A stretch of DNA of 64,000 nucleotides from Amphritea atlantica (GCF_018860855.1 NZ_JAHKQE010000041.1:139732-203731); one strand, 5' to 3'. Positions 9,753-19,465 are shown, counted from the first letter of the stretch. Notes: generated by a model not told the origin, from the sequence alone. Program-made: numbers and translations.

Positions 9753-10307
9753 TTAGGGTGCCATTCGGGTTAGAGCGAGTTTAAGTAACGCGGCAACCGA
9801 CATAGCGTCCGTGATCTCGCCATCGACGGCCATGCGGATGGCCTCTGCTGTAGGGAGCTTCAGCAGTTCAATGTCTTCAGTATCTTCAAGCTGTTGTGTG
9901 CCTTGGCTAAGCTGGCTTGCCAGAAAGATAAAGGCGATTTCGTCGGTGACCGAGTTTGATGTTCTTAGCTCCATAAAGGGCTGCCAATGAGCGGCGCTTA
10001 AGCCGGTCTCTTCGCGAAGTTCTCGCTTGGCTGCATCCAGTGGTGGTTCATCGAGTGATGCGCCACCCTCTGGAATCTCGATGGTGGTTTCATTATTTGG
10101 GTAGCGACTCTGTTTGACTAGGCAGATCTGATCGTCATCATCAATGGCGATAATGCCAATCGCCCGCGATTTAAAGTGCACAACGCCATAGATCCCTTCG
10201 GTGCCATTGGGGCGGATCACCTCTTCATGACGCACCTGAATCCAAGGGTTGTCATAGGCAATCGTTTGGCTCTTCTGTTGCCAGCCACCAATTTTCAGTT
10301 TCGTCAT
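9753..10307 (-). CDS. Nudix hydrolase, ADP-ribose pyrophosphatase-like
   Basis: Nudix protein of 184 aa. Its box starts at EIPEGGASLDEPPLDAAKRE and continues to EETGL, matching GX5EX7REUXEEXGU. The preceding strand layout (VRHEEVIRPNGTEGIYGVVHF) resembles ADP-ribose or nucleoside-diphosphate-sugar pyrophosphatases. The likely role is housecleaning of ADP-ribose or sugar nucleotides; substrate is not decided. It lies 41 bases downstream of thyA on the same strand and may be co-transcribed with it. It is convergent with lgt, with a gap of only 16 bases. Confidence 0.87.
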   Translation of the reverse strand: MTKLKIGGWQQKSQTIAYDNPWIQVRHEEVIRPNGTEGIYGVVHFKSRAIGIIAIDDDDQICLVKQSRYPNNETTIEIPEGGASLDEPPLDAAKRELREETGLSAAHWQPFMELRTSNSVTDEIAFIFLASQLSQGTQQLEDTEDIELLKLPTAEAIRMAVDGEITDAMSVAALLKLALTRMAP

Positions 10308-10348
10308 TCGGTTATCTGCTGTGTGTGATTAGCGGTGCCAACAATCGC

Positions 10349-11200
10349 TTATACGGAAAAAGGATACTGAATGGGGTCGTGATACTGGTAGCCTTCGATT
10401 TCGAAGTCGTCGGTGCTAACCCAAGTTTCCAAATCTTCCAGCGTCTTAATATCCGGATTGATCTTAAAGGTTGGCAGGGGTAATGGTTCGCGTGTTAGCT
10501 GCACGTCACGCATCAGTTCGAGTTGATCTTCATAGATATGAGCATTAACAATCTTATGATAAGCCTTGCCCGGTTTTTTGCCGGTAATCTGGGCGATAAT
10601 GGCCAGCAGAAAGTAGACCTGAACCATGTTGAAGGTCAGACCAAGTGGCACATCACAGCTGCGCTGCGTGCTGTTGAGATAGAGTGTATCCCCTAGCAGC
10701 GAGAAGTGGTGGCTGTACATGCAGGGGCGCAGGCAACCCATGTGAAAAGCGCCGGGGTGATAAAAAGTGTAGATTTCCCCGCGATCATCGATCCCCTGTG
10801 TTAGGTCGTCGACGATTTTGCGCAGCAGGTCGATGCTGCCGCCGTCGGGTTTCGGAAAGTTTCTGCCCACCTTGCCGTAAATAAAACCACAGTCATCGGT
10901 GCCTTTGCGATAGGGGTTGGCTAGCCATGCAGCATTGTCGTTGGCGTTGGCGTCCCAGGTCTTGGTACCGATCTGGCGGAACTGGGCGGCATTGTCGTAA
11001 CCGCGAAGATAGCCCAGCATTTCGGCAATGGCGGACTTATAGAAACTTTTTCGGGTCGTGACTAGCGGGAATTCACCGGCGGCCACATCATAGGTTAGGT
11101 CGGCATTGATGACGGTCAGGCAGCGTTTTCCGGTGCGTTCATTTTCCACCCAGGTGCCTTCGTTGATAAGTCTTTGGCAAAGATCGAGATATTGTCGCAT
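10349..11200 (-). CDS. thyA: Thymidylate synthase
   Basis: Makes dTMP from dUMP with 5,10-methylene-THF, yielding dihydrofolate. The catalytic Cys is in [10 protein letters not shown] and the dUMP-binding RSCDVPLG motif is present. It begins [15 protein letters not shown] as in the 283-aa Vibrio-type ThyA. An upstream in-frame TTG at 11236 would add 12 residues, but the ATG at 11200 fits the family start, so I chose 283 aa. It contains inserts relative to the 264-aa E. coli form. It is divergent from folA, which recycles the dihydrofolate product. Confidence 0.95.
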   Translation of the reverse strand: MRQYLDLCQRLINEGTWVENERTGKRCLTVINADLTYDVAAGEFPLVTTRKSFYKSAIAEMLGYLRGYDNAAQFRQIGTKTWDANANDNAAWLANPYRKGTDDCGFIYGKVGRNFPKPDGGSIDLLRKIVDDLTQGIDDRGEIYTFYHPGAFHMGCLRPCMYSHHFSLLGDTLYLNSTQRSCDVPLGLTFNMVQVYFLLAIIAQITGKKPGKAYHKIVNAHIYEDQLELMRDVQLTREPLPLPTFKINPDIKTLEDLETWVSTDDFEIEGYQYHDPIQYPFSV

Positions 11201-11308
11201 TGGTTTGTGATTGACACCTGTGGTTAAATTCAGCAAACGATGTTACCAAACAGTCAGTAGCAAGTCATCGATACCAGCATTAGTTCGAGTATTAGTTAAG
11301 GAGAGTTT

Positions 11309-11815
11309 ATGAACCTGGCGATCATTGTGGCCCAGGCAGAAAATCGGGTGATCGGAATTAACAACAATCTACCCTGGCATCTGCCGGAGGATCTGCGCTA
11401 CTTCAAGCGGGTCACAATGGGTAAACCGATTATCATGGGCCGCAAAACATTTGAATCGATTGGTCGGCCGCTACCGGGGCGCACCAATATTGTGGTCAGC
11501 CGTGATACGGCCTATCAGCCCGAGAATGTTAAGGTGGTGAATAGTCTCGAAGCGGCGAAAGAGCTGGCTGAGAGTATCTGTATGGTGAATGGTTGTGATG
11601 AGGCGATGGTGATTGGCGGCGCGCAGATTTATGAGCAGGCGCTTCCCTTGGCTGATCGGCTGTATTTGACGCAGGTTCATGCTGAAGTGAAGGGTGATGC
11701 CTTCTTCCCCGCGTTTCATCCCGGTGACTGGGCTGAAGTAGGGCGAGAGGACTTTTCGGCCGATGGGCCTAATCCGTACGATTACAGTTTTATTGTTCTG
11801 CAACGTATTTCCTGA
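11309..11815 (+). CDS. folA: Dihydrofolate reductase
   Basis: Reduces dihydrofolate to tetrahydrofolate with NADPH; target of trimethoprim. It is 168 aa, chromosomal type. Visible motifs are VAQAENRVIGINNNLPWHLP (Met20-loop region), catalytic acidic residue in LPEDLRYF, GRKTFESIGRPLPGR and IGGAQIY. A GGAGAG ribosome-binding site precedes the ATG. It is divergent from thyA, and birA follows after 11 bases, probably in one operon folA-birA-coaX-SPOR gene. Confidence 0.97.
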   Translation: MNLAIIVAQAENRVIGINNNLPWHLPEDLRYFKRVTMGKPIIMGRKTFESIGRPLPGRTNIVVSRDTAYQPENVKVVNSLEAAKELAESICMVNGCDEAMVIGGAQIYEQALPLADRLYLTQVHAEVKGDAFFPAFHPGDWAEVGREDFSADGPNPYDYSFIVLQRIS

Positions 11816-11826
11816 AGGATATTCCT

Positions 11827-12792
11827 ATGATTGAGCCACTATTGGCTGTGCTGGCAGACGGTAAGTTCCATTCAGGTCAAGCGTTGGGGCAGGCACTAGG
11901 TGTGAGTCGCAGTGCTATTTGGAAACAGGTTAAGAGCATCGAAGAATCGGGTATTGAGGTGTTCAGTGTTAAAGGTCGGGGGTACCGGATTCCCGGTGGG
12001 TTAGATCTGCTGGATCAAGCCTTGATTGAAGAGACTTTAGAGGCGGATGTACGTCAGCGGCTTAATCTGATCGATGTTAATCTGATTATTCCATCGACGA
12101 ATGCGAAGGCGATGGAAGCCGTTTATCGTGATGGGCATGGTTCATTATATTTGGCTGAACAGCAGACGGCTGGTCGTGGTCGTCGTGGGCGTAGTTGGGC
12201 TAGCCCGTTCGCCAGTAATATCTATTTTTCGCTGACTTGGCAGTTTAACAATGGTGCAGCTGCACTTGAGGGGCTGAGTTTGGCGGTCGGTGTAGCGCTG
12301 ATTCGGGGGCTGAAACGGCTGGGTGTCGATGGGATCTCGGTTAAATGGCCTAATGATCTATTATGGCGTGGACGCAAGCTGGCTGGCGTTCTACTCGAAA
12401 TGAGTGGCGATGCCGCAGGCGAATGTTTTGTTGTGATCGGCGTGGGTATCAATGTCAATATGTCTGAGCTTGCGGCTGAGATGATCGATCAGCCATGGGT
12501 TGATCTGCGCCAAATTCTAGGTGACGCTCCGTCACGAAATCGTTTGCTGGCCGAGCTGATAAATGAATTGGTGCCGGTGCTAGAACAATTTTCGAGCGAA
12601 GGCTTTGCCGCGTTTAAGGATGAGTGGCAGATGGTTAATGCGCATCGTGATCAGGTGGTGAGTCTTAACTTAGGTAACCGCCAAGCGGTGGGTATTTGTC
12701 GCGGAGTTGATCAGGCGGGTGCGTTGCTATTGGAAACCGACGGAGAGTTGAAGTCGTATCATGGTGGCGAAGTGAGTGTGCGACTGGCATGA
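11827..12792 (+). CDS. birA: Biotin-protein ligase / biotin operon repressor BirA
   Basis: Bifunctional protein: it makes biotinyl-5'-AMP, biotinylates acetyl-CoA carboxylase carrier protein, and can repress biotin genes. It is 321 aa. The N-terminal winged helix (about 1-60, SGQALGQALGVSRSAIWKQV) supports a repressor role. The ligase glycine-rich loop GRGRRGRSW is at about 116-124 and is followed by KWPNDLLWRGRKLAGVLLE. The stop overlaps the coaX start by 4 bases (ATGA), implying translational coupling of two cofactor genes. Confidence 0.96.
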   Translation: MIEPLLAVLADGKFHSGQALGQALGVSRSAIWKQVKSIEESGIEVFSVKGRGYRIPGGLDLLDQALIEETLEADVRQRLNLIDVNLIIPSTNAKAMEAVYRDGHGSLYLAEQQTAGRGRRGRSWASPFASNIYFSLTWQFNNGAAALEGLSLAVGVALIRGLKRLGVDGISVKWPNDLLWRGRKLAGVLLEMSGDAAGECFVVIGVGINVNMSELAAEMIDQPWVDLRQILGDAPSRNRLLAELINELVPVLEQFSSEGFAAFKDEWQMVNAHRDQVVSLNLGNRQAVGICRGVDQAGALLLETDGELKSYHGGEVSVRLA

Positions 12793-13487
12793 GCGTTTTA
12801 GATCTGGATGCGGGTAATACCTTTATTAAATGGCGGCTTGCAGGCTCAGGTTTGCGGGGGCGGTTGCGCCATAGTGAGTTAGCGATAGCTGAATGGCCGG
12901 TGGCAGTCGAGCGGGTGAGAGTCGCGTCGGTGGCTGGCGATCAGGTAAATCAGGCATTGCATCAGTTTGTCTCACAGCGGTGGCAGCTGCAGCCCGAATT
13001 CGCGGTGACTCAAGCGGCGGCCTGTGGCGTGAGTAATAGTTATAGCGATCCGTCACGGATGGGGGTTGATCGTTGGTTGGCAATATTAAGTGCCTGGCAG
13101 CAGGAACAGGATGCCTGTTGGGTGGTCGATTGCGGTAGTGCAATCACAGTAGAGCAGTTGAGTAGTGATGGCCAGCATTTAGGTGGCTATATCATTCCCG
13201 GGATGCAGCTGATGGGGCGCAGTTTACTGATGAATACCGCAGAGGTTATTGTGGATCAATCGATTGATGGTTTTGATGCTACACCAGGGATTAATACGTC
13301 GGAAGCCGTGCATCATGGTTTAAACCTATTGCTGGAATCGTTGGCTGAAAAGGTCATGCGTAAAGCGGCGGGTCAGCGGGTCTATGTTACCGGTGGCGAC
13401 GGGGCGTTGTTTTGTTCGTTGGTGGATGGGGCTGTGTTATGTCCCGATCTGGTCTTGGATGGTTTACCGTTGGCACTGGGAGCTTAA
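12789..13487 (+). CDS. coaX: Type III pantothenate kinase
   Basis: First step of coenzyme A synthesis: phosphorylates pantothenate. It is a CoaX-type enzyme, unrelated to CoaA. At 232 aa it is slightly short for the family (about 240-260). The phosphate-binding motif is LDLDAGNTFIKWRL (Asp5/Asp7). GVDRWLAIL and DCGSAITVEQL are the ASKHA-fold motifs, and GYIIPG follows. It overlaps birA by 4 bases and the next gene by 3 bases (TAATG). Confidence 0.95.
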   Translation: MSVLDLDAGNTFIKWRLAGSGLRGRLRHSELAIAEWPVAVERVRVASVAGDQVNQALHQFVSQRWQLQPEFAVTQAAACGVSNSYSDPSRMGVDRWLAILSAWQQEQDACWVVDCGSAITVEQLSSDGQHLGGYIIPGMQLMGRSLLMNTAEVIVDQSIDGFDATPGINTSEAVHHGLNLLLESLAEKVMRKAAGQRVYVTGGDGALFCSLVDGAVLCPDLVLDGLPLALGA

Positions 13488-14182
13488 TGGTGCGCTGGTT
13501 GTTTCTAATTCTACTATTAGTCAATGGCGTGTATTTTGGCTGGCATCTGCGTCAGGCAAATAATCCTGTTGAGGTCGCTCGGCCTTCGCAGGTCGCCCAA
13601 CTTCGGCTCTTGGATGAGGTTGATCGTTCGATGTTGCTGCCGCGTCAGGTGACACAGCCATCAGCGTCTGCAGCGTCTGTAGTGTCTGTAGTGGATGATG
13701 CTATGTGCCGAGTGATCACGGGGATAGTCTCTGAAGCGGTAGCGTTGCGTCTGCAAGAACGGCTTGAGCGTTTGGGGTTAACAGCATTGGTGTCGCAGGT
13801 AGATGTTGAGCGAGTCGAGGGATATGAGCTAACGCTTGATCAACCGGCTGATCAGGCCGTTCAGCGAACACTCGAAGCAAGTCTTGTTTCGCAAGGGTTG
13901 AGTCTAGAGGTTGCTAAGCGGGATCATCGAAATGTGTATATTGTTGGTCGGTTTAAAACCCGTGCAGCGTTAAATCAGGCGCGAGGTCGCTTGAATGAGC
14001 GATTCGAGCTGGGTGAATATGAGGTTATCGGGCCGTTATCTCAGTTTGAGGTTTGGATTGAAGCCGATAGTTCGCTAGAAACAGACAATAAAATCAAAGA
14101 GGTAGACGGTTTTTTGAATTCTGCCATGAAAATCGAAAAAAAGTTATGTAAAAGGGTTGCAAGCGCAGGGACTCGTGATTAA
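13487..14182 (+). CDS. SPOR-domain inner-membrane protein
   Basis: 231-aa protein with one N-terminal membrane anchor (MVRWLFLILLLVNGVYFGW) and a periplasmic C-terminus. Residues about 150-205 (RNVYIVGRFKTRAALNQARG) look like a SPOR domain, which binds denuded peptidoglycan glycan strands at the septum. An earlier in-frame ATG at 13412 lies 75 bases inside coaX. The ATG at 13487 sits in TAATG with the coaX stop and places the anchor at the N-terminus, so I chose it. The SPOR call is by shape and position; Pseudomonas carries similar SPOR genes after coaX. Its stop codon overlaps the -10 box of the tRNA promoter. Confidence 0.7.
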   Translation: MVRWLFLILLLVNGVYFGWHLRQANNPVEVARPSQVAQLRLLDEVDRSMLLPRQVTQPSASAASVVSVVDDAMCRVITGIVSEAVALRLQERLERLGLTALVSQVDVERVEGYELTLDQPADQAVQRTLEASLVSQGLSLEVAKRDHRNVYIVGRFKTRAALNQARGRLNERFELGEYEVIGPLSQFEVWIEADSSLETDNKIKEVDGFLNSAMKIEKKLCKRVASAGTRD

Positions 14183-14185
14183 TAT
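14157..14185 (+). promoter_or_regulatory. Sigma-70 promoter for the tRNA-tuf operon
   Basis: TTGCAA (14157-14162), 17-base spacer, TAATAT (14180-14185), then a GC-rich discriminator ATGCGCC. The first tRNA starts 21 bases later. A GC-rich discriminator is typical of stringently controlled stable-RNA promoters. The -10 box overlaps the stop codon of the SPOR gene. Confidence 0.82.
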
Positions 14186-14206
14186 ATGCGCCACTTCACA
14201 GCCGAT

Positions 14207-14282
<76 letters not shown>

Positions 14283-14306
14283 TTTTTGGCGGTGAAGTAT
14301 TGGTAG

Positions 14307-14390
14307 GGTGGGGTTCCCGAGTGGCCAAAGGGATCAGACTGTAAATCTGACGCGCGAGCTTCGGTGGTTCGAATCCACCCCCCACCACCA
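14307..14390 (+). tRNA. tRNA-Tyr (GUA)
   Basis: Acceptor GGTGGGG / CCCCACC, anticodon loop CTGTAAA (GTA), and a long variable arm, as expected for a class II tRNA-Tyr. CCA is encoded. Confidence 0.97.
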
Positions 14391-14401
14391 ATAGCTGTTA
14401 G

Positions 14402-14475
<74 letters not shown>

Positions 14476-14484
14476 GTTTGATGT

Positions 14485-14559
14485 GCTCATGTGGCTCAGG
14501 GGTAGAGCACACCCTTGGTAAGGGTGAGGTCGGCGGTTCAAATCCGCCCATGAGCTCCA
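14485..14559 (+). tRNA. tRNA-Thr (GGU)
   Basis: Acceptor GCTCATG / CATGAGC, anticodon loop TTGGTAA (GGT), T-loop GGTTCAAATCC and encoded CCA. tuf starts 94 bases later. Confidence 0.97.
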
Positions 14560-14652
14560 TTATTTTCATAGGGTAGATATAGCGATATGTCTGCCCTTTG
14601 TTGTATGTGGCAACGTGGTTAATCACACTTACTTTACGCAAGGTAAATGGCA

Positions 14653-15876
14653 ATGGCTAAAGAACAATTTGAACGTAATAAACCGCACGTTAACGTTGGT
14701 ACAATCGGCCACGTTGACCACGGTAAGACTACTCTGACAGCAGCACTGACCCGTGTATGCGCAGAAGTTTTCGGTGGTAAAGCTGTCGCATTCGACGGTA
14801 TTGATAATGCACCGGAAGAGCGTGAGCGTGGTATCACTATCGCGACTTCTCACGTTGAGTATGATTCTCCAACTCGTCACTATGCGCACGTTGACTGCCC
14901 AGGACACGCGGATTATGTGAAAAACATGATTACCGGTGCTGCTCAGATGGATGGTGCTATCTTGGTTTGTGGCGCGACTGATGGTCCTATGCCTCAGACT
15001 CGTGAGCACATCCTGCTGTCTCGTCAGGTTGGTGTACCTTACATCATTGTATTCCTGAACAAAGCAGACCTGCTGGCTGAAGATTGCGGCGGCGTTGATT
15101 CTGAAGAATACGCTGAAATGCTGGAATTGGTTGAGATGGAGCTGCGCGAGCTGCTTGATACTTACGACTTCCCAGGTGATGACACTCCGATCATTGCAGG
15201 TTCTGCACTGATGGCGCTGAACGGCGAAGATGATAACGAGCTGGGAACAACCGCTGTACGTAAGCTGGTTGAAGCGCTGGATACTTATATTCCAGAACCA
15301 GAACGTGCTATCGATCAGCCATTCCTGATGCCTATCGAGGACGTATTCTCTATCTCTGGTCGTGGTACTGTAGTAACCGGTCGTGTAGAGCGTGGTGTCG
15401 TTAAGACAGGTGAAGAGATTCAAATCATCGGTATTCGCGAAACTCAAACAACTACCTGTACTGGTGTTGAGATGTTCCGTAAGCTGCTTGACGAAGGTCG
15501 TGCAGGTGAGAACATTGGCGCACTGTTGCGTGGTACTAAGCGTGATGACGTAGAACGTGGTCAAGTATTGGCTAAGCCAGGTACTATCACTCCTCACACT
15601 CGTTTCGAAGGTGAAGTATACGTACTGTCAAAAGATGAAGGCGGTCGTCATACACCATTCTTCAAAGGTTACCGTCCACAGTTCTACTTCCGTACAACTG
15701 ATATCACCGGTGCTTGCGAACTTCCAGAAGGCGTTGAAATGGTAATGCCAGGCGATAACATCAAAATGGATGTTACCCTGATCAACCCAATCGCAATGGA
15801 AGAAGGTCTGCGTTTCGCGATCCGTGAAGGCGGTCGTACTGTTGGTGCGGGCGTTGTAGCAAAAATCATCGAGTAA
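14653..15876 (+). CDS. tuf: Elongation factor Tu (copy 1)
   Basis: GTPase that delivers aminoacyl-tRNA to the ribosomal A site. It is 407 aa, and the G1 motif [16 protein letters not shown] (G3) and NKADLL (G4) are complete. An in-frame ATG at 14647 would add Met-Ala, but AAGG at 14640-14643 is spaced 9 bases from the ATG at 14653 and only 3 from 14647, and the second tuf copy starts MAKEQ, so 14653 is preferred. It is cotranscribed with four upstream tRNAs. It differs from the second copy (31323) at about 14 residues, clustered at about 40-75 and 225-360. Confidence 0.98.
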   Translation: MAKEQFERNKPHVNVGTIGHVDHGKTTLTAALTRVCAEVFGGKAVAFDGIDNAPEERERGITIATSHVEYDSPTRHYAHVDCPGHADYVKNMITGAAQMDGAILVCGATDGPMPQTREHILLSRQVGVPYIIVFLNKADLLAEDCGGVDSEEYAEMLELVEMELRELLDTYDFPGDDTPIIAGSALMALNGEDDNELGTTAVRKLVEALDTYIPEPERAIDQPFLMPIEDVFSISGRGTVVTGRVERGVVKTGEEIQIIGIRETQTTTCTGVEMFRKLLDEGRAGENIGALLRGTKRDDVERGQVLAKPGTITPHTRFEGEVYVLSKDEGGRHTPFFKGYRPQFYFRTTDITGACELPEGVEMVMPGDNIKMDVTLINPIAMEEGLRFAIREGGRTVGAGVVAKIIE

Positions 15877-15886
15877 TTGATGATTT

Positions 15887-15940
15887 ATAGCAACCTAACG
15901 GTTGCTTCCTAGTAGGGATGCGTGTAATATACGCGTCCCT
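15887..15940 (+). terminator. Paired hairpins between tuf and tRNA-Trp
   Basis: AGCAACC/GGTTGCT, then AGGGATGCGT paired with ACGCGTCCCT. No long T-run follows, so these may be processing or attenuation structures rather than a full terminator. Confidence 0.45.
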
Positions 15941-15950
15941 AGTTAGTACT

Positions 15951-16026
<76 letters not shown>

Positions 16027-16087
16027 ACTCTAATCTGAGTTGGTGTCTAACAAGTTCATAGCAAATTATCGATAACCGAGGCCCATC

Positions 16088-16456
16088 GTGAATTCTAAAG
16101 TGTCTTCCGAAGGTTCAAAGCTGGATGGCCTGAAATGGGTCGTAGTGGTAGCCATTGTTGCTGCCGGCGTAGTAGGTAACTCTGTTTATTCAGAAGAGTC
16201 GCTGCTGTATCGCGTAATTGCACTATTAGTTCTTGCTGGTGTTGCAGGCTATATTGCGCTGCAAACCGCTAAAGGATTGGCTTTCTTTACATTGTTTAAA
16301 GAAGCTCGGTCTGAAATTCGCAAAGTTGTATGGCCAACTCGTCAGGAGACAATTCAGACTACTCTGATTGTGACTGTTGTAGTGTTGGTTGTAGGTTTGC
16401 TTTTGTGGGGTCTTGACTCATTGCTGAGTCTGGGCGTCTCGACTGTAATCGGATAA
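16088..16456 (+). CDS. secE: Preprotein translocase subunit SecE
   Basis: Essential inner-membrane subunit of SecYEG that clamps SecY. At 122 aa it is the long three-TM gammaproteobacterial form: two N-terminal hydrophobic segments and a third after the conserved amphipathic region EARSEIRKVVWPTRQE. The start is GTG at 16088, 7 bases after GAGG. nusG follows after 12 bases, the universal secE-nusG pair. Confidence 0.96.
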   Translation: MNSKVSSEGSKLDGLKWVVVVAIVAAGVVGNSVYSEESLLYRVIALLVLAGVAGYIALQTAKGLAFFTLFKEARSEIRKVVWPTRQETIQTTLIVTVVVLVVGLLLWGLDSLLSLGVSTVIG

Positions 16457-16468
16457 GAGGAAAGAGGC

Positions 16469-17002
16469 ATGGCTATGCGATGGTATGTTGTACATGCGTA
16501 CTCCGGTTACGAGAAGCGTGTAATGAATTCTCTGAAAGAACGAGTTGAGCTGCATAAGATGCAGGATGGCTTTGGTGATATCCTCGTTCCGACAGAAGAA
16601 ATTGTTGAGATTCGCGAAGGTAAAAAACGTAAGTCTGAACGTAAGTTCTATCCGGGCTATGTATTAGTTCAGATGGAAATGAATGACGATACTTGGCACT
16701 TAGTTAAAGATACGCCGCGCGTTCTTGGTTTTATTGGTGGTACGGCAGATAAGCCAGCACCCATTACTGAGAAAGAAGCGCAAGCGATTCTGCAGCGTGT
16801 TGAAAGTGGTGTTGATCAGCCGCGTCCTAAAACCTTGTTTGAGCCAGGTGAAATGGTACGTGTTACTGATGGTCCGTTTGCCGACTTTAACGGTGTTGTT
16901 GAAGAAGTGAACTACGAGAAGAACAGGCTGCATGTTGCAGTATTGATCTTTGGTCGTTCGACTCCAGTTGAACTGGGGTTTGGTCAGGTCGAAAAAGCCT
17001 GA
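16469..17002 (+). CDS. nusG: Transcription termination/antitermination factor NusG
   Basis: Binds RNA polymerase across the clamp, suppresses pausing, and links to Rho and ribosomal protein S10. It is 177 aa. The N-terminal NGN domain opens [15 protein letters not shown]. The C-terminal KOW domain has [20 protein letters not shown]. The start MAMRW has GAGG 8 bases upstream; the next ATG at 16475 is also possible and would remove two residues. It is co-transcribed with secE. Confidence 0.97.
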   Translation: MAMRWYVVHAYSGYEKRVMNSLKERVELHKMQDGFGDILVPTEEIVEIREGKKRKSERKFYPGYVLVQMEMNDDTWHLVKDTPRVLGFIGGTADKPAPITEKEAQAILQRVESGVDQPRPKTLFEPGEMVRVTDGPFADFNGVVEEVNYEKNRLHVAVLIFGRSTPVELGFGQVEKA

Positions 17003-17023
17003 TAACTGAATTTTAGGAACTGA

Positions 17024-17054
17024 CCTCGGTGCTTGAATGAGTGCTGGGGTTTTT
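17024..17054 (+). terminator. Probable attenuator between nusG and rplK
   Basis: CCTCGGTGCT / AGTGCTGGGG stem (with G-U pairs) is followed by TTTTT, between nusG and rplK. It may separate secE-nusG from the L11 operon, or act partially. Confidence 0.55.
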
Positions 17055-17105
17055 CCGTCTTTAAACGGGGAGCCGAAAGGCGTTATTACCCACCAGGAGT
17101 GAAAC

Positions 17106-17540
17106 ATGGCTAAGAAAATCCAGGCTTATATTAAGCTGCAGGTTGCTGCCGGTCAGGCGAACCCAAGTCCACCAGTTGGTCCAGCACTGGGTCAGCATGG
17201 TGTTAACATCATGGAATTTTGTAAAGCGTTTAACGCTGCAACTCAGGGTATCGAAGCGGGTCTTCCGACTCCTGTTGTTATCACTGTTTATGCAGATCGC
17301 AGCTTTACCTTCATTACTAAGACGCCTCCTGCAGCTGTATTGCTGTTGAAAGCGGCTGGTCTGAAGAGTGGTTCTGGTCGTCCTAACACTGAGAAAGTGG
17401 GTTCTGTTACTCGCGCTCAGTTGGAAGAGATTGCAACAACTAAAATGGCTGACTTGACTGCTTCTGATATGGATGCAGCTGTTCGCACCATCGCTGGTAG
17501 TGCACGTAGCATGGGTCTTACCGTGGAAGGAGTTGAGTGA
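17106..17540 (+). CDS. rplK: Ribosomal protein L11
   Basis: 50S protein L11 at the GTPase-associated centre, needed for RelA activation and for release-factor function. It is 144 aa. N-terminal [20 protein letters not shown] and [16 protein letters not shown] are the proline-rich thiostrepton-region motifs. AGGAGTGAAAC precedes the ATG. The stop overlaps the rplA start by 1 base. In E. coli the rplKA pair is autorepressed by L1 binding to the leader; no leader site was proven here. Confidence 0.98.
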   Translation: MAKKIQAYIKLQVAAGQANPSPPVGPALGQHGVNIMEFCKAFNAATQGIEAGLPTPVVITVYADRSFTFITKTPPAAVLLLKAAGLKSGSGRPNTEKVGSVTRAQLEEIATTKMADLTASDMDAAVRTIAGSARSMGLTVEGVE

Positions 17541-18235
17541 TGGCTAAGCTGACTAAACGCCAAAAGGCGATTGCTGAGAAAGTTCAACCTGGTAAGCAGT
17601 ACGCTGTTAATGATGCGGTCGCTCTGTTGAATGAACTGTCTACCGTTGACTTTAAAGAGTCTGTTGATGTTGCGATCAATCTAGGTGTTGATCCACGTAA
17701 ATCTGACCAAAACGTTCGTGGCTCAAGTGTGCTGCCAAGCGGTACTGGTAAAGAAGTACGTGTTGCTGTATTTGCTCAGGGTGAAAACGCTGAGAAAGCA
17801 AAAGCAGCTGGCGCTGATGTTGTTGGTTTTGATGATCTGGCTGACCAGATTAAAGGCGGCGACCTGAACTTTGACGTTGTTATTGCAACGCCAGATGCTA
17901 TGCGTGTTGTTGGTCAGTTAGGCCAAATATTGGGCCCACGTGGTCTGATGCCTAACCCTAAAGTAGGCACCGTTACTCCAGACGTTACTACTGCGGTTAA
18001 CAATGCTAAAGCAGGTCAAGTACGTTTCCGTACTGACAAAAACGGTATCATTCATGCAGGTATTGGTAAAGTTGGCTTCGAACCTGAAGCGATTGCTGCC
18101 AACCTAGACGCGTTGTTAGGCGAAGTGAAAAAGCTTAAGCCTTCTTCTGCGAAAGGCGTGTATCTGAAGAAAATTACCCTGTCCACCACTATGGGGCCAG
18201 GTCTGGTAGTCGATCAGAGCTCTTTGGGCGCTTAA
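17540..18235 (+). CDS. rplA: Ribosomal protein L1
   Basis: 50S protein L1 of the mobile stalk at the E site; also a translational repressor of rplKA. It is 231 aa. GTG at 17537 is in frame, but ATG at 17540 gives the family start [11 protein letters not shown] and lies 8 bases after AAGGAG. Conserved [15 protein letters not shown] is present. The TGATG junction with rplK implies translational coupling. Confidence 0.98.
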   Translation: MAKLTKRQKAIAEKVQPGKQYAVNDAVALLNELSTVDFKESVDVAINLGVDPRKSDQNVRGSSVLPSGTGKEVRVAVFAQGENAEKAKAAGADVVGFDDLADQIKGGDLNFDVVIATPDAMRVVGQLGQILGPRGLMPNPKVGTVTPDVTTAVNNAKAGQVRFRTDKNGIIHAGIGKVGFEPEAIAANLDALLGEVKKLKPSSAKGVYLKKITLSTTMGPGLVVDQSSLGA

Positions 18236-18457
18236 TCGATTTTCAGAAAAAATTGAGGGTCTCTGCGGTATTGCCGCAGAGGTCGTCAAAGACCGCAGGT
18301 GAGAGTGGCGCACGTAGTCAGTCTCTTAATCTATCAACCTGCGCAGACGGTGTGATCCCCTTAACAGGATCAATTCAACCACCGTACTCGGCGCTTCAGT
18401 GATTTATCATTGGAGTGATTGGTAAACAGTCGATAAGACTAAATCCAGGAGTAAATC
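18236..18457 (+). ncRNA. Probable L10 (rplJL) leader RNA
   Basis: 222-base gap between rplA and rplJ. A strong hairpin CTCTGCGG / CCGCAGAG lies at 18261-18281, without a T-run, followed by further self-complementary sequence. In gammaproteobacteria this region carries the L10(L12)4 autoregulatory leader and the rplJ promoter. I infer this role from position and structure only; no promoter was identified with confidence. Confidence 0.5.
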
Positions 18458-18952
18458 GTGGCATTAGGACTCGAAGATAAAAAAGCGATTGTCGCTGAAG
18501 TCCAGGAAGCTGCTAAAGGCGCTCTTTCTGCTGTAGTTGCAGATTCTCGCGGTGTTACCGTTGAGAATATGACAGAACTACGTAAGCAGGCACGTGAAGC
18601 GGGAGTATGGCTACGCGTCGTACGTAACACGCTAGCGCGTCGTGCAGTAGAAGGCTCTGAATTCGAATGTATCTCAGATGCGTTCGTAGGTCCAACCCTG
18701 ATTGCATTCTCTAATGAGCACCCCGGTGCTGGTGCGCGGATTCTGAAAGATTTCGCCAAGAAGAATGACAAGCTTGAGTTAAAGACCGCTGCTTTCGAAG
18801 GACAGACCGTAGACATCTCTGTGTTGGCTTCACTGCCTACATACGATGAAGCGATCGCTAAGCTGATGGGTTGCATGAAAGAAGCAGCTGCAGGCAAGCT
18901 GGTTCGCACTATTGCGGCTATTCGCGACCAGAAAGAAGAAGCTGCTGCTTAA
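18458..18952 (+). CDS. rplJ: Ribosomal protein L10
   Basis: 50S stalk base protein that anchors L7/L12 dimers and recruits translation factors; it autoregulates rplJL through the leader. It is 164 aa, normal. N-terminal [20 protein letters not shown] and [20 protein letters not shown] are typical. The start is GTG at 18458, 6-7 bases after CAGGAG. rplL follows after 64 bases. Confidence 0.97.
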   Translation: MALGLEDKKAIVAEVQEAAKGALSAVVADSRGVTVENMTELRKQAREAGVWLRVVRNTLARRAVEGSEFECISDAFVGPTLIAFSNEHPGAGARILKDFAKKNDKLELKTAAFEGQTVDISVLASLPTYDEAIAKLMGCMKEAAAGKLVRTIAAIRDQKEEAAA

Positions 18953-19016
18953 TTTTAAAAGCGGCTTAAGTAACGAGTTTAAGAGCCTCAGGCTCGAATA
19001 TTTTAGGAATTGAACC

Positions 19017-19388
19017 ATGTCTCTATCTAAAGAAGATATCTTGAATGCAATCGCTGAAATGTCTGTAATGGACGTTGTTGAGCTGGTTGAAGCAATGGAA
19101 GAAAAATTCGGTGTTTCTGCTGCTGCTGTTGCAGTTGCTGGCGCTGCTGGCGGCGAAGCTGCTGCTGCTGAAGAACAAACTGAATTTGACGTTGTTCTGG
19201 CTGCTGTTGGCGACAAGAAAGTTAACGTAATCAAAGCTGTTCGTGCAGCAACTGGTCTTGGCTTGAAAGAAGCTAAAGGCATGGTTGACGGCGCTCCTGC
19301 TACCGTTAAAGAAGGCGTTAGCAAAGATGAAGCTGAAGAGCTTAAGAAAGCTCTGGAAGAAGCTGGCGCAACTGTTGAAGTTAAGTAA
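19017..19388 (+). CDS. rplL: Ribosomal protein L7/L12
   Basis: Multicopy acidic stalk protein that stimulates translation GTPases. It is 123 aa. It shows the N-terminal dimerisation domain ([20 protein letters not shown]), an Ala/Gly-rich hinge at about 35-50, and the C-terminal factor-binding domain ([20 protein letters not shown]). The gene ends before an attenuator hairpin that separates it from rpoB and is expected to lower rpoBC expression relative to rplJL. Confidence 0.98.
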   Translation: MSLSKEDILNAIAEMSVMDVVELVEAMEEKFGVSAAAVAVAGAAGGEAAAAEEQTEFDVVLAAVGDKKVNVIKAVRAATGLGLKEAKGMVDGAPATVKEGVSKDEAEELKKALEEAGATVEVK

Positions 19389-19435
19389 GCAGCGCTATGC
19401 TTCGTATCAGACTATTTGATAGCTGATACATCTAC

Positions 19436-19465
19436 GGCTGGTGGCAAAGTGCCACCGGCCTTTTT
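19436..19465 (+). terminator. rplL-rpoB attenuator
   Basis: GGCTGGTGGCA / TGCCACCGGCC with a 3-base loop and TTTTT. Same location as the partial terminator between rplL and rpoB in E. coli, where it gives about fivefold less rpoBC transcription. Confidence 0.88.

Noticed and set aside
13412..13486. Upstream extension of the SPOR-domain gene
   Set aside because: It would overlap coaX by 75 bases and bury the membrane anchor; ATG 13487 in TAATG fits better.
14629..15597. Long minus-strand ORF (322 aa) opposite tuf
   Set aside because: Shadow of a highly expressed gene; the same frame appears opposite the second tuf and is produced by its codon bias.
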